NCBI GenBank assembly: GCA_049509675.1
Contig: JBEKZQ010000320.1
Span: 1-7,233 of the forward strand
Direction of reading: 5' to 3'
Length of the DNA: 7,233 nucleotides
Source of the DNA: JBEKZQ01 sp049509675
GTDB taxonomy: Bacteria > Planctomycetota > Planctomycetia > Pirellulales > Thermoguttaceae
Position numbers and translations under genes: made by a program. The notes under the pieces were generated by a model. The model saw nothing but the letters and a program-made list of their open reading frames with translations, was not told the DNA's origin and did no database searches. Below are positions 1-5,866 of this stretch, in pieces (position 1 is the first letter of the stretch; each line of letters begins with the position of its first letter).

Positions 1-89
1 GTCCCTCCGGGACGGACACGACGCTTTCGTTTGCCGTCTGCCCAGCAATGAATTGCTGGGCTATTATCAACCGTCCCTCCGGGACGGAC
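1..89. repeat. REP-like cluster of three short hairpins
   Basis: Two copies of the same 17-base unit, GTCCCTCCGGGACGGAC, lie at 1-17 and 73-89. The second copy sits in a perfect hairpin with stems CCGTCCC (71-77) and GGGACGG (81-87) and a 3-base loop. The first copy lacks its two leading bases only because the window starts there. Between them is a different perfect hairpin, 10-base stem GCCCAGCAAT (40-49), 2-base loop, ATTGCTGGGC (52-61). Alternating hairpins of two types separated by short spacers are typical of REP/BIME-type arrays that are spread by RAYT transposases. I recall similar motifs in planctomycete genomes, but that is memory and not a search result. No transposase gene is in the window, and the array probably continues past the left edge. 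Confidence 0.7.
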
Positions 90-181
90 CGATGCGAACC
101 GAGCCGCCTCGCAATTGGTGAGCTCACTTGTAACCATCTGAAAACAAACCACTTACGACTCTTTCAACGGTATTGGGGTTA

Positions 182-272
182 GGGTGAGGGCTCTTGGCCG
201 GCAAGAAAGACTCGCCTCCTTGCACGGTTCGCTATGCCCTCACCCCCTGCCCCTCTCCCAAAGGGAGAGGGG
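182..272. repeat. Nested inverted-repeat element (MITE/REP-like)
   Basis: An outer 10-base perfect inverted repeat, GGGTGAGGGC (182-191) and GCCCTCACCC (236-245), encloses 44 bases. Directly beyond its right arm lies a second perfect hairpin with 10-base stems CCCCTCTCCC (250-259) and GGGAGAGGGG (263-272) and an AAA loop. The purine/pyrimidine-biased arms differ from the surrounding coding sequence. The element lies about 155 bases downstream of the response regulator stop, so transcripts of the operon could fold here, giving 3'-end protection or attenuation. The lack of a T-tract argues against a standard intrinsic terminator. A dispersed non-coding repeat is the simplest reading. Confidence 0.55.
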
Positions 273-427
273 GGCCTAATGTGCAGCAGTCGTGCCACAC
301 GGGTTCTAATTCCGCGGCTATGACGCAACTCCTTGTCTCATTTCTCGTTCCTCCCATAACGCCATCCGTGGCGCACGGGTTCCGACCGGCAGATTCTGCG
401 CATCGGCACCCGGCGGGAATTGCCGAA

Positions 428-1855
428 TCATTCGCCCTCCGTCGCGGCCGCGAAGGGGTTCTCGCGCGGGGCGTAACCATATTGCCGCAGTTTTCCCGAC
501 AGGGTGCGGACGCCGATCCCCAACGCCCTGGCCGTCTTCTCTCGATGACCGTCGAAATGCTTCAGGGTGGCCTCGATCAATTTGCGTTCCATTTGTTCCA
601 GGCTCAATCCGACGGACAGCGTCTCCCGGCTGCCGCCGTTGCCGCCGGGCGACGGGATCAGCCAGCGGCGGAGTTCGGCGGCGGTGACAGGCCCTCCGGC
701 GTGGAGCACGCTGGCCCGGGTGCAGAAGTTCTCCAACTCGCGGACGTTTCCCGGCCAGTGGTATTCCAACAGCAGCGGGAGGGCCGCCTCTTCCAGGACG
801 CAGGGTTCGCGCTGCAGGCGTTGCGCGGCGCGCTGGAAGAAATGTGCGATCAGCGGCGGAACATCGTCGCGGCGCTCGCGGAGCGGCGGCACGTGCAGGG
901 GAAGGACGGCCAAGCGGAAATAGAGGTCTTCGCGGAACTTTCCCGCCGCCACCGCCGCTTGCAGGTCGCGATTGGTCGTGGCCAGCACGCGGGCGTCCAC
1001 ACGGATCGTGCTGCTGGAGCCCACGCGCTCGAACGACCGTTCCTGCAGCACGCGGAGCAGTTTCGCTTGCAGCGGCAATTCGATCTCCGTGACCTCGTCC
1101 AGGAGAATGGAGCCGCCGTGGGCCATTTCGAAGCGGCCGATGCGCGGGGCGTCCGCGCCGGTGAAGGCCCCGCGCTCGTGCCCGAACAACTCGCTCTCCA
1201 TCAGGTGCGCCGACAAGGCCGGGCAATTCAGGCCCACCAGCGGGCCGCGCGCGCGATCGCTCTGGGCGTGCAGCGCCCGGGCCACCAGTTCCTTGCCGGT
1301 GCCGCTTTCGCCGGTTATGAGCACCGTCTCCGCCGTGGGGCCGACCTGGGCGATCCGTGCCCGCAACGCCTGCATCGCCGGGCTGGAGCCGATCATTTCA
1401 GGCCAACAAGCGGCCTCGTCGCGGGGCTCCCCGCGACCATCGCCGCGCACCAGCCGACCGTGCCGCAGCGCCTGCGCCACCAGGCGCTCCAGTTGCTCGG
1501 CATCGAACGGTTTCTCGATGTAGTCGAAGGCCCCGTGCCGCATCGCCTCGACCGCCGAGGCCACCGTGGCGTGGGCGGTGACCATGACCACCTGCGGCTG
1601 TCGGCCCTGGCGTTCCAGGTGAATGATGAACTCCATGCCGCTCATGCCCGGCATCTTCAGGTCGGTGACCACGCACTCGAAGACGCCGCGCTGGAGCAGT
1701 TGCAGGGCCTCGGCGCCGCTGGAGCAGCAGGTGACCTCGTGCCCCGATTGCCGCAGCACGTCGGCCATGGATTCGCGGGCCTGGTGGTGGTCGTCGACGA
1801 CCAGCACGCGCCCGGTGGCTGCCGCGAGGTTCTCGCTGGAGGGATGTGCGATCAT
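428..1855 (-). CDS. NtrC-family sigma-54-dependent response regulator (FlrC/FleR/AtoC-like)
   Basis: A 475-residue cytoplasmic transcription activator of usual length for the family. The receiver domain (about 16-130) has the acidic pair Asp21/Asp22, phospho-acceptor Asp65 in TDLKMPGMSG, Thr93 and Lys115. The AAA+ domain (about 155-395) has Walker A GESGTGKE (182-189), the sigma-54-contacting loop GAFTGA (229-234), Walker B LLDE (251-254) and WPGNVREL (367-374). A Fis-type helix-turn-helix occupies about 419-461. All key residues are intact, so it should be phosphorylated, oligomerise and use ATP to open sigma-54 holoenzyme promoters. The start is fixed by a strong AGGAGG site and by the ATGA overlap with the kinase stop, which implies translational coupling. 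The same frame stays open far upstream, but that part is not protein-like. Receiver-AAA-Fis architecture alone cannot separate FlrC from AtoC or ZraR; the FlgN-like neighbour favours a flagellar role. Confidence 0.95.
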   Translation of the reverse strand: MIAHPSSENLAAATGRVLVVDDHHQARESMADVLRQSGHEVTCCSSGAEALQLLQRGVFECVVTDLKMPGMSGMEFIIHLERQGRQPQVVMVTAHATVASAVEAMRHGAFDYIEKPFDAEQLERLVAQALRHGRLVRGDGRGEPRDEAACWPEMIGSSPAMQALRARIAQVGPTAETVLITGESGTGKELVARALHAQSDRARGPLVGLNCPALSAHLMESELFGHERGAFTGADAPRIGRFEMAHGGSILLDEVTEIELPLQAKLLRVLQERSFERVGSSSTIRVDARVLATTNRDLQAAVAAGKFREDLYFRLAVLPLHVPPLRERRDDVPPLIAHFFQRAAQRLQREPCVLEEAALPLLLEYHWPGNVRELENFCTRASVLHAGGPVTAAELRRWLIPSPGGNGGSRETLSVGLSLEQMERKLIEATLKHFDGHREKTARALGIGVRTLSGKLRQYGYAPRENPFAAATEGE

Positions 1856-2733
1856 GTGGCCGCCTCCTGGGCCGTGGCGGCGGGAGCCGGCCGTGCCGCG
1901 CCGTGTGGCATCCACAGGGTGAAGGCCGCTCCGCCCTCGGGACAGTTGGCCGCGGTGACGTGGCCGCCGTGGACTTCCGCGATGCGCGAGACGATCACCA
2001 GGCCCAGCCCGGTCCCGCCGCGCTTCGTGGTGAAGAACGGCTCGAAGATGCGGCAAATGACCTTTTCCGAGAGGCCGGGACCGGCGTCGGCCACCTCCAA
2101 CTCGATGCCCTGGGGCGTGGAAACCGAGGTGATCGAGAGCGGCCCGCCGTCGGGCATGGCGTCCACCGCGTTGAGCACCAGGTTCAGCACGGCGCGGCGG
2201 AACATCTCTCGATCGGCCGTGACCGTCTGCCCCTCCGGCACTTCCACGAACATGCGAATGCCTTGGGCCTGCAACTGCAGGGCAATCGCCGCCTCCAGGT
2301 CCTCGACCAGGGCGCGCACGGAGAATGTCTGGAGCTGCGGGACGTGGTCTGCCGTAAAGTGCAGCAGGTCGTTGACCATGGCGTCCAAGGCGGTGAAGCC
2401 CCTGCTGAGTTTCTCCAGCGCGTCGGCGCCGGCCGGATCGTGCGACACGCGCCGCCGCAACAGGCTCAGGTACAAGGTCACCGGCACCAGGCTGTTGCGG
2501 ACCTCGTGGGCCACGTGCGAAGCCATTTGGCCCAGATCGGCCAGGCGGTTCTTGCGGGCCAGTTCGCGGTTCTTCGCCTCCAACTCTTCGGTCAGGTGCC
2601 GCACTTCTGCGCGGAGCGCTTCGTGGGTCTGCTCCAGCCGCAGCGTGGCGGAGTGCCAGGCCGTCAACACCGTTTGCAGATCGGCGCTGCTGTCCAGCGC
2701 CAGCGGATCCATCGCGAGGGAAGACTGGTTCAT
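1852..2733 (-). CDS. Soluble sensor histidine kinase (FlrB/FleS/AtoS-like), partner of the downstream regulator
   Basis: A 293-residue kinase that would autophosphorylate and pass phosphate to Asp65 of the adjacent regulator. Residues about 18-65 form a charged, coiled-coil-like helix. HisKA follows, with the H-box HVAHEVRNSL and phospho-acceptor His76. The HATPase domain has the N-box NLVLNAVDAM (184-193), G1 DAGPGL (216-221), F-box FEPFF (230-234) and G2 GTGLGL (240-245), so the catalytic core is complete. There is no transmembrane segment, signal peptide or recognisable PAS/GAF domain, which makes it short for the family and implies an intracellular cue or a protein partner. The start at 2733 lies 8 bases after the upstream stop, with only a weak GGAG at a long spacing. 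The second Met at 2712 has no ribosome site. The stop overlaps the regulator start. Confidence 0.93.
   Translation of the reverse strand: MNQSSLAMDPLALDSSADLQTVLTAWHSATLRLEQTHEALRAEVRHLTEELEAKNRELARKNRLADLGQMASHVAHEVRNSLVPVTLYLSLLRRRVSHDPAGADALEKLSRGFTALDAMVNDLLHFTADHVPQLQTFSVRALVEDLEAAIALQLQAQGIRMFVEVPEGQTVTADREMFRRAVLNLVLNAVDAMPDGGPLSITSVSTPQGIELEVADAGPGLSEKVICRIFEPFFTTKRGGTGLGLVIVSRIAEVHGGHVTAANCPEGGAAFTLWMPHGAARPAPAATAQEAAT
1863..1868 (-). promoter_or_regulatory. Ribosome binding site of the response regulator
   Basis: A perfect AGGAGG on the minus strand ends 7 bases before the ATG at 1855. It lies inside the last codons of the kinase gene and is the only strong Shine-Dalgarno site in the operon. 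Together with the overlapping ATGA it fixes the start and suggests that the regulator is translated efficiently relative to its kinase. Confidence 0.85.
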
Positions 2734-2741
2734 GGGTGTCT

Positions 2742-3197
2742 CTAGTTCTCCGAACGCAGGTCCAGTTGATTGATGACTTGGCGCGGCGCCGCGATGTACG
2801 CGTCGCGGGCCCGGCCGGCGTGATGGGCCTCTTGCAATTGCAGGGCCGCCGCATCGCGGCGACGCACGAGCAGGGCCTCGCTGCGACCCTCCTGTTCGAT
2901 GATTTCGCACAACAGCGTCTCGCACTGGCGGGCCTGCCCGGCGCAGGCGGCGCGAGTGGCGGGCGAAGGCCAGATCCGCCGCTCGGCCGGTTGTTCGTGG
3001 AACGGGGTCAAGGCCTGTTCGATGCGCCGCAGTTGCGCCAGCGGCCGCTGCTTGGCCGAAAGCACGTCCAACAGCGCCGTGATGTTCCCCGCCTCGATCA
3101 GTTCCAACTGCCTGACTCCCATGTCGCGCAGCTCGATGAGGCAAGCCAGCTTGGCACGGATCAGTTGAACCAGGGTCTCGGTTGGCAATGTGAGCAT
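2742..3197 (-). CDS. FlgN-like coiled-coil protein (putative flagellar export chaperone)
   Basis: A 151-residue, highly charged, almost entirely helical protein with no membrane segment, signal peptide or cysteine motif suggestive of an enzyme. The N-terminal half (about 8-65) has a heptad-like pattern, including ELIEAGNITALLDVLSAKQR. This matches the FlgN-type pattern in which a helix carrying 'I..GD...L..LL..K..LL..L' lies in a helical bundle. FlgN proteins are about 140-160 residues, hold hook-filament junction subunits FlgK and FlgL, and deliver them to the flagellar export gate. The match is by pattern, and such helical proteins are easily confused, so a general coiled-coil scaffold is the alternative. 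The gene sits 14 bases after the TPR gene and 8 before the kinase. Its ribosome site is weak (AGGA overlapping the upstream TAG). A chaperone sharing an operon with a sensorless kinase could couple export state to regulation, which is inference. Confidence 0.6.
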   Translation of the reverse strand: MLTLPTETLVQLIRAKLACLIELRDMGVRQLELIEAGNITALLDVLSAKQRPLAQLRRIEQALTPFHEQPAERRIWPSPATRAACAGQARQCETLLCEIIEQEGRSEALLVRRRDAAALQLQEAHHAGRARDAYIAAPRQVINQLDLRSEN

Positions 3198-3211
3198 CGG
3201 TCAAGACTGTC

Positions 3212-5626
3212 CTAGAGGCTTGTCAGCCGGTCCAGGAGTTCTCCCCACTGGCTGCGGCTGTAATTGGTGGTCTGGTCGAAGGGGGCGTCGCCCTTGAGAC
3301 GGGCCAGGGCCAACTTGGCCTGCTGGAGCGAACTGCGGGCCTCGGCGGTCTTGCCCAGGCGTCGATAGATGGCCGCCATCCGCACGTAGGCATCAAGGAC
3401 TTCCGGCGATTGACCGTAACGGCTGGCCACGGCGGCGTAGGTCTCCAGTGCCTGGTCGTACAGTCCCATGGCGCAGAGAACTTCCCCCAAGGCAAAGCAA
3501 CAATTGCGCAAGAGCGCCTTTTCCGCCGGCTGCAAGTCGCGCGGGTCGCGGGCGGCAAGGACGGTTTGCACTCCTTGATATTGGTCGCGGGCCTTGCGCA
3601 ACAGGTCGTTGCGCGCCTGGTCGTTGCGCCGCGTGGCGGCGAGTGTTCCGGCGCGGTGCCAAGCGGCGTCGGCCAACAGGTAGCGCGCTTCCATCTTTTG
3701 CGGGGCGTCCGGGTATCGCTCCAGCAACTCTTCCAGCCGGCGGATCGCCTCGACGTCGCGGCGCTGGTCGTGCAGCAGCGTGGCCAGGGCAAACAGCGAC
3801 TCGCGCCATTCCTTGCTGGCCGGCGTGAGATACGCGCCGTTGAGGTTCTCGCACAGCAGTGCCTCGGCCCGGCGCAGCGCGCCCTTCTCCGCCGACGCCT
3901 TGCTGGCCAAGAGCCGGGCCCGATAGACGACCGAGTCGCGCGGATGTTCCTCGATGCACTGCCGCAGGACGTCCAGTGCCTCATCCCAGCGGCCCAGGGC
4001 CAATCGGGCCTCGCCCAATTTCACCAGCGCTTGCGCATACCGCTGCCGCGACTCGTTCGACAAGTATTTCCGCAAGATCCGCACGGCATTGACGTAGTCC
4101 TGACCGTCGCTGTATGCGGCGGCACTCTGCCAGAGGTACTCAGGGTATTGGCGACTGACAACCTGGAGTTGCGCCAGGCTCGCGTAACCGCCGCCGGCAC
4201 GGCGAAAATAGCCGCGCGCCTGGCGGCGCGTCGCCTCCGCCTTGGCCGGCGGCAGACCCTCGGCCTGGCCGGCCAGATGTTCGCCCCACAGACGATAGGC
4301 GTCTGCCGCAAGCTCCGTCGTGCGCGCGGTTGGCAGAAGTGTACCGGCAAGCCTGGCCAATTGCAGACCGCGCGGGAAGTTCAGGGTCGCCAGATAGTCC
4401 TGATAACCGGCAAGAACCGAGGTTCGCAACTGCTCCAGGGAAACCCAAGGGTTGTTGAAATACTCGATCGGGCCCAGGGATGATAACCAGCGGCGATAGG
4501 CGTCCAAGGCTTGCGCATCGCGGTGCAGGCGCCGTGCCAGCTCCGCTTCACGATATGCGGCGGCCAGGCCTTCCGGCGTGCCGACTAAAGACTTGCCAAT
4601 CTGCGCAAAGTGCGCCAGGGCCGCCGGCTCGTCGCCCACGGCCACCAGGCAGAGGCCGGTCAGATACAAGGCCGGGCCGACGGCGCGATTGTTGACGTTG
4701 TCATGGGCCCGGGCCGCGCGGAAGACGTCCATGGCGGCCTGATACTTCCGACGCGCGGCGGCGCGATCCCGCAAACGCTCGGCCTCGCGGCACAGGATTC
4801 GTCCTTGCAGAACTTCGGCCTCGGCCCGCAAGCCGGCCCGGGCCGGAAGTTTGGCCAGCAGCGCCGCACACTGGTCGACGCGGTTCAACTGGAAGAGGAT
4901 GTCTGCCCGCTCCAGGAGGCCCTCCTCGCGACTTTCGGCCGCCAAGTTTGCATCGGCCAGGTATCGTTGGTTCTCTTCAAGGGCCTTGGGCAGGTTGCGA
5001 TGCACGTCGCGCGCCAAGGCCAAGGCGAGCAGATGATGGACCTCGGTCGCCTTATCCGTGTTGGCCTTCAAGGCAGACTGGAGGATGGGCCGGCTGGCGG
5101 CAACTTGCCCGGTCAGATACAGACTTTTTCCCAGCAAGTACAATCCTTCGGCCTCGCGTCCTGCCGGGAACCCCCGCTGGTGGGCCTCGGCCAGGTACTT
5201 TGCCACCGCCGCGTAATGCTTGGGTTTCTCGCTCTCCAAGGCATTTTCCGCATCGTTGGCGGCCGCCATGCCCCGCACAAACGCCGGGCCGCCGCACTCC
5301 TCGATTGACAGCGTGCCTTGCCGATCGAGTTTTTCCGCAATCGCGCGGGCACGGGCGAATTGCGACTGATCCAGCGCGGCCAAGGCCAGGGGAAGGGTGA
5401 CCTGTTCCGCAGAAGTACGTTGCCTTGCCACTAGCCATAGAATGCCAACCGTGCCGACGATCGCGCCCACGGCTGCCAGGCCGGTCAACAGCATCCGCAA
5501 ACGACTGGCCCCGGCCCAACGGATCGGCGCCAGTAGAGTTCCGGCCATCGCACCCAATCGCCGACGCGTGGTGGCCGTTGTGGGCTGGGCGTCTGCTTGT
5601 TGAGCCGGGTCGGGGGACATAGGCAT
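3212..5626 (-). CDS. Membrane-anchored tetratricopeptide-repeat protein
   Basis: An 804-residue protein if started at 5626. A short polar N-terminus rich in Pro, Ala, Thr and Arg is followed by one hydrophobic segment at about residues 45-67 (LLTGLAAVGAIVGTVGILWL), preceded by several Arg. This predicts a cytoplasmic N-terminus and about 735 residues outside the cytoplasmic membrane. The rest is alpha-helical with TPR-type helix pairs, clearest near 530-565 (LGEARLALGRWDEALDVLRQ), 605-640 (LEELLERYPDAP) and 700-775 (LGEVLCAMGLYDQALETYAA). Such proteins act as scaffolds and no catalytic motif is visible. The start is uncertain: ATG at 5626, ATG at 5620, ATG at 5674 and GTG at 5698 are in frame, and none has a good ribosome site. 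I chose 5626 because the residues upstream look unlike a conserved N-terminus. It leads the four-gene operon, but its link to flagella is only by position. Confidence 0.82.
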   Translation of the reverse strand: MPMSPDPAQQADAQPTTATTRRRLGAMAGTLLAPIRWAGASRLRMLLTGLAAVGAIVGTVGILWLVARQRTSAEQVTLPLALAALDQSQFARARAIAEKLDRQGTLSIEECGGPAFVRGMAAANDAENALESEKPKHYAAVAKYLAEAHQRGFPAGREAEGLYLLGKSLYLTGQVAASRPILQSALKANTDKATEVHHLLALALARDVHRNLPKALEENQRYLADANLAAESREEGLLERADILFQLNRVDQCAALLAKLPARAGLRAEAEVLQGRILCREAERLRDRAAARRKYQAAMDVFRAARAHDNVNNRAVGPALYLTGLCLVAVGDEPAALAHFAQIGKSLVGTPEGLAAAYREAELARRLHRDAQALDAYRRWLSSLGPIEYFNNPWVSLEQLRTSVLAGYQDYLATLNFPRGLQLARLAGTLLPTARTTELAADAYRLWGEHLAGQAEGLPPAKAEATRRQARGYFRRAGGGYASLAQLQVVSRQYPEYLWQSAAAYSDGQDYVNAVRILRKYLSNESRQRYAQALVKLGEARLALGRWDEALDVLRQCIEEHPRDSVVYRARLLASKASAEKGALRRAEALLCENLNGAYLTPASKEWRESLFALATLLHDQRRDVEAIRRLEELLERYPDAPQKMEARYLLADAAWHRAGTLAATRRNDQARNDLLRKARDQYQGVQTVLAARDPRDLQPAEKALLRNCCFALGEVLCAMGLYDQALETYAAVASRYGQSPEVLDAYVRMAAIYRRLGKTAEARSSLQQAKLALARLKGDAPFDQTTNYSRSQWGELLDRLTSL

Positions 5627-5717
5627 GGGAACCGCGTAGAAACCTTGGCCCGTGCGAAGGGGCCCGCCAGGCATGGGCCACGCCGCACGGAACGGCACAG
5701 AGACAAGAAATCGGCAG

Positions 5718-5729
5718 GGGTATGTACCC
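5718..5729. repeat. Short inverted repeat over the -10 element
   Basis: A perfect 5-base inverted repeat with a 2-base centre, GGGTA-TG-TACCC, overlaps the proposed -10 hexamer of the TPR operon promoter. Such a position would suit a repressor site, but arms of five bases can arise by chance, so this is weak evidence. Confidence 0.3.
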
Positions 5730-5750
5730 GAGAACCGAGCTTGCTGTCAA
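5721..5750 (-). promoter_or_regulatory. Candidate sigma-70-type promoter of the TPR/two-component operon
   Basis: On the minus strand a perfect TTGACA (5750-5745) is followed after 18 bases by TACATA (5726-5721), which keeps three of the six consensus -10 bases. Transcription would start near 5714, giving a leader of about 88 bases before the ATG at 5626. The site lies in the only sizeable non-coding gap upstream of the operon. I saw no sigma-54 (GG-N10-GC) site convincing enough to call. The weak -10 limits confidence. Confidence 0.4.
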
Positions 5751-5866
5751 TGCCGTTCTGGCTGAACGGGCGCTAAGGAAAAGCGGCCTGCGTCTTGCCT
5801 GAGGCAGCGGTCTTATACACCGCCGGATGGAACGGATTACCCCACGCGGGTAGGATTCCGCCGTCT

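Larger units (their letters stand above)
1..427. other. Gene-free region with two repeat clusters
   Basis: I see no supportable gene between the left edge and the stop codon of the response regulator at 428. The stretch contains a hairpin cluster (1-89), a 10-base palindrome GTGAGCTCAC at 118-127, and a nested inverted-repeat element (182-272). The part from 273 to 427 is the downstream flank of the operon. It shows no convincing intrinsic terminator, since the strong hairpin at 250-272 has no T-run on either side. Long open frames cross the region from the neighbouring gene on both strands, but none has a recognisable protein or a credible start. Confidence 0.7.
5627..5866. other. Intergenic region between the methylase and the TPR operon
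   Basis: About 170-240 bases, depending on which TPR start is real. It holds the candidate promoter and overlapping inverted repeat. Nearer the methylase stop, on the minus strand, there are only weak inverted repeats: TACCC/GGGTA around 5837-5851, GCGGT/ACCGC around 5807-5823 and TGCCT-C-AGGCA around 5797-5807, with a short TTTTCCTT run further on. They could help end methylase transcription, but none is a clear intrinsic terminator. I see no further gene. Confidence 0.5.

Noticed and set aside
1..89. CRISPR array suggested by two identical 17-base units separated by 55 bases
   Set aside because: There are only two copies, the unit is shorter than CRISPR repeats, the spacer itself contains a perfect hairpin, and no cas gene is present.
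118..127. Perfect 10-base palindrome GTGAGCTCAC as an operator
   Set aside because: It is not next to any gene start or promoter, and a palindrome of this length can occur by chance.
250..272. The 10-3-10 hairpin as an intrinsic terminator of the operon
   Set aside because: The stem is strong, but neither side has a run of T residues, and it sits about 155 bases beyond the stop codon. I list it as part of a repeat element.
318..362. Tiny minus-strand frame (MRQGVAS) with a GGGAGG site upstream, after the operon
   Set aside because: Seven codons with no similarity to a known leader peptide and no gene downstream to regulate. A ribosome-like hexamer alone is not enough.
194..2773. A very long plus-strand open frame (859 codons) opposite the kinase and regulator genes
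   Set aside because: It is low-complexity, rich in Arg, Ala, Gly and His, and matches no protein family I know. The minus strand carries complete catalytic motifs over the same bases. Long antisense frames are expected in GC-rich coding DNA.
1856..2854. Upstream extension of the response regulator frame through the kinase gene, as a possible fusion
   Set aside because: The extension is Arg/Gly/Pro-rich and carries no domain, while the kinase in the other frame is complete. The AGGAGG site and ATGA overlap place the real start at 1855.
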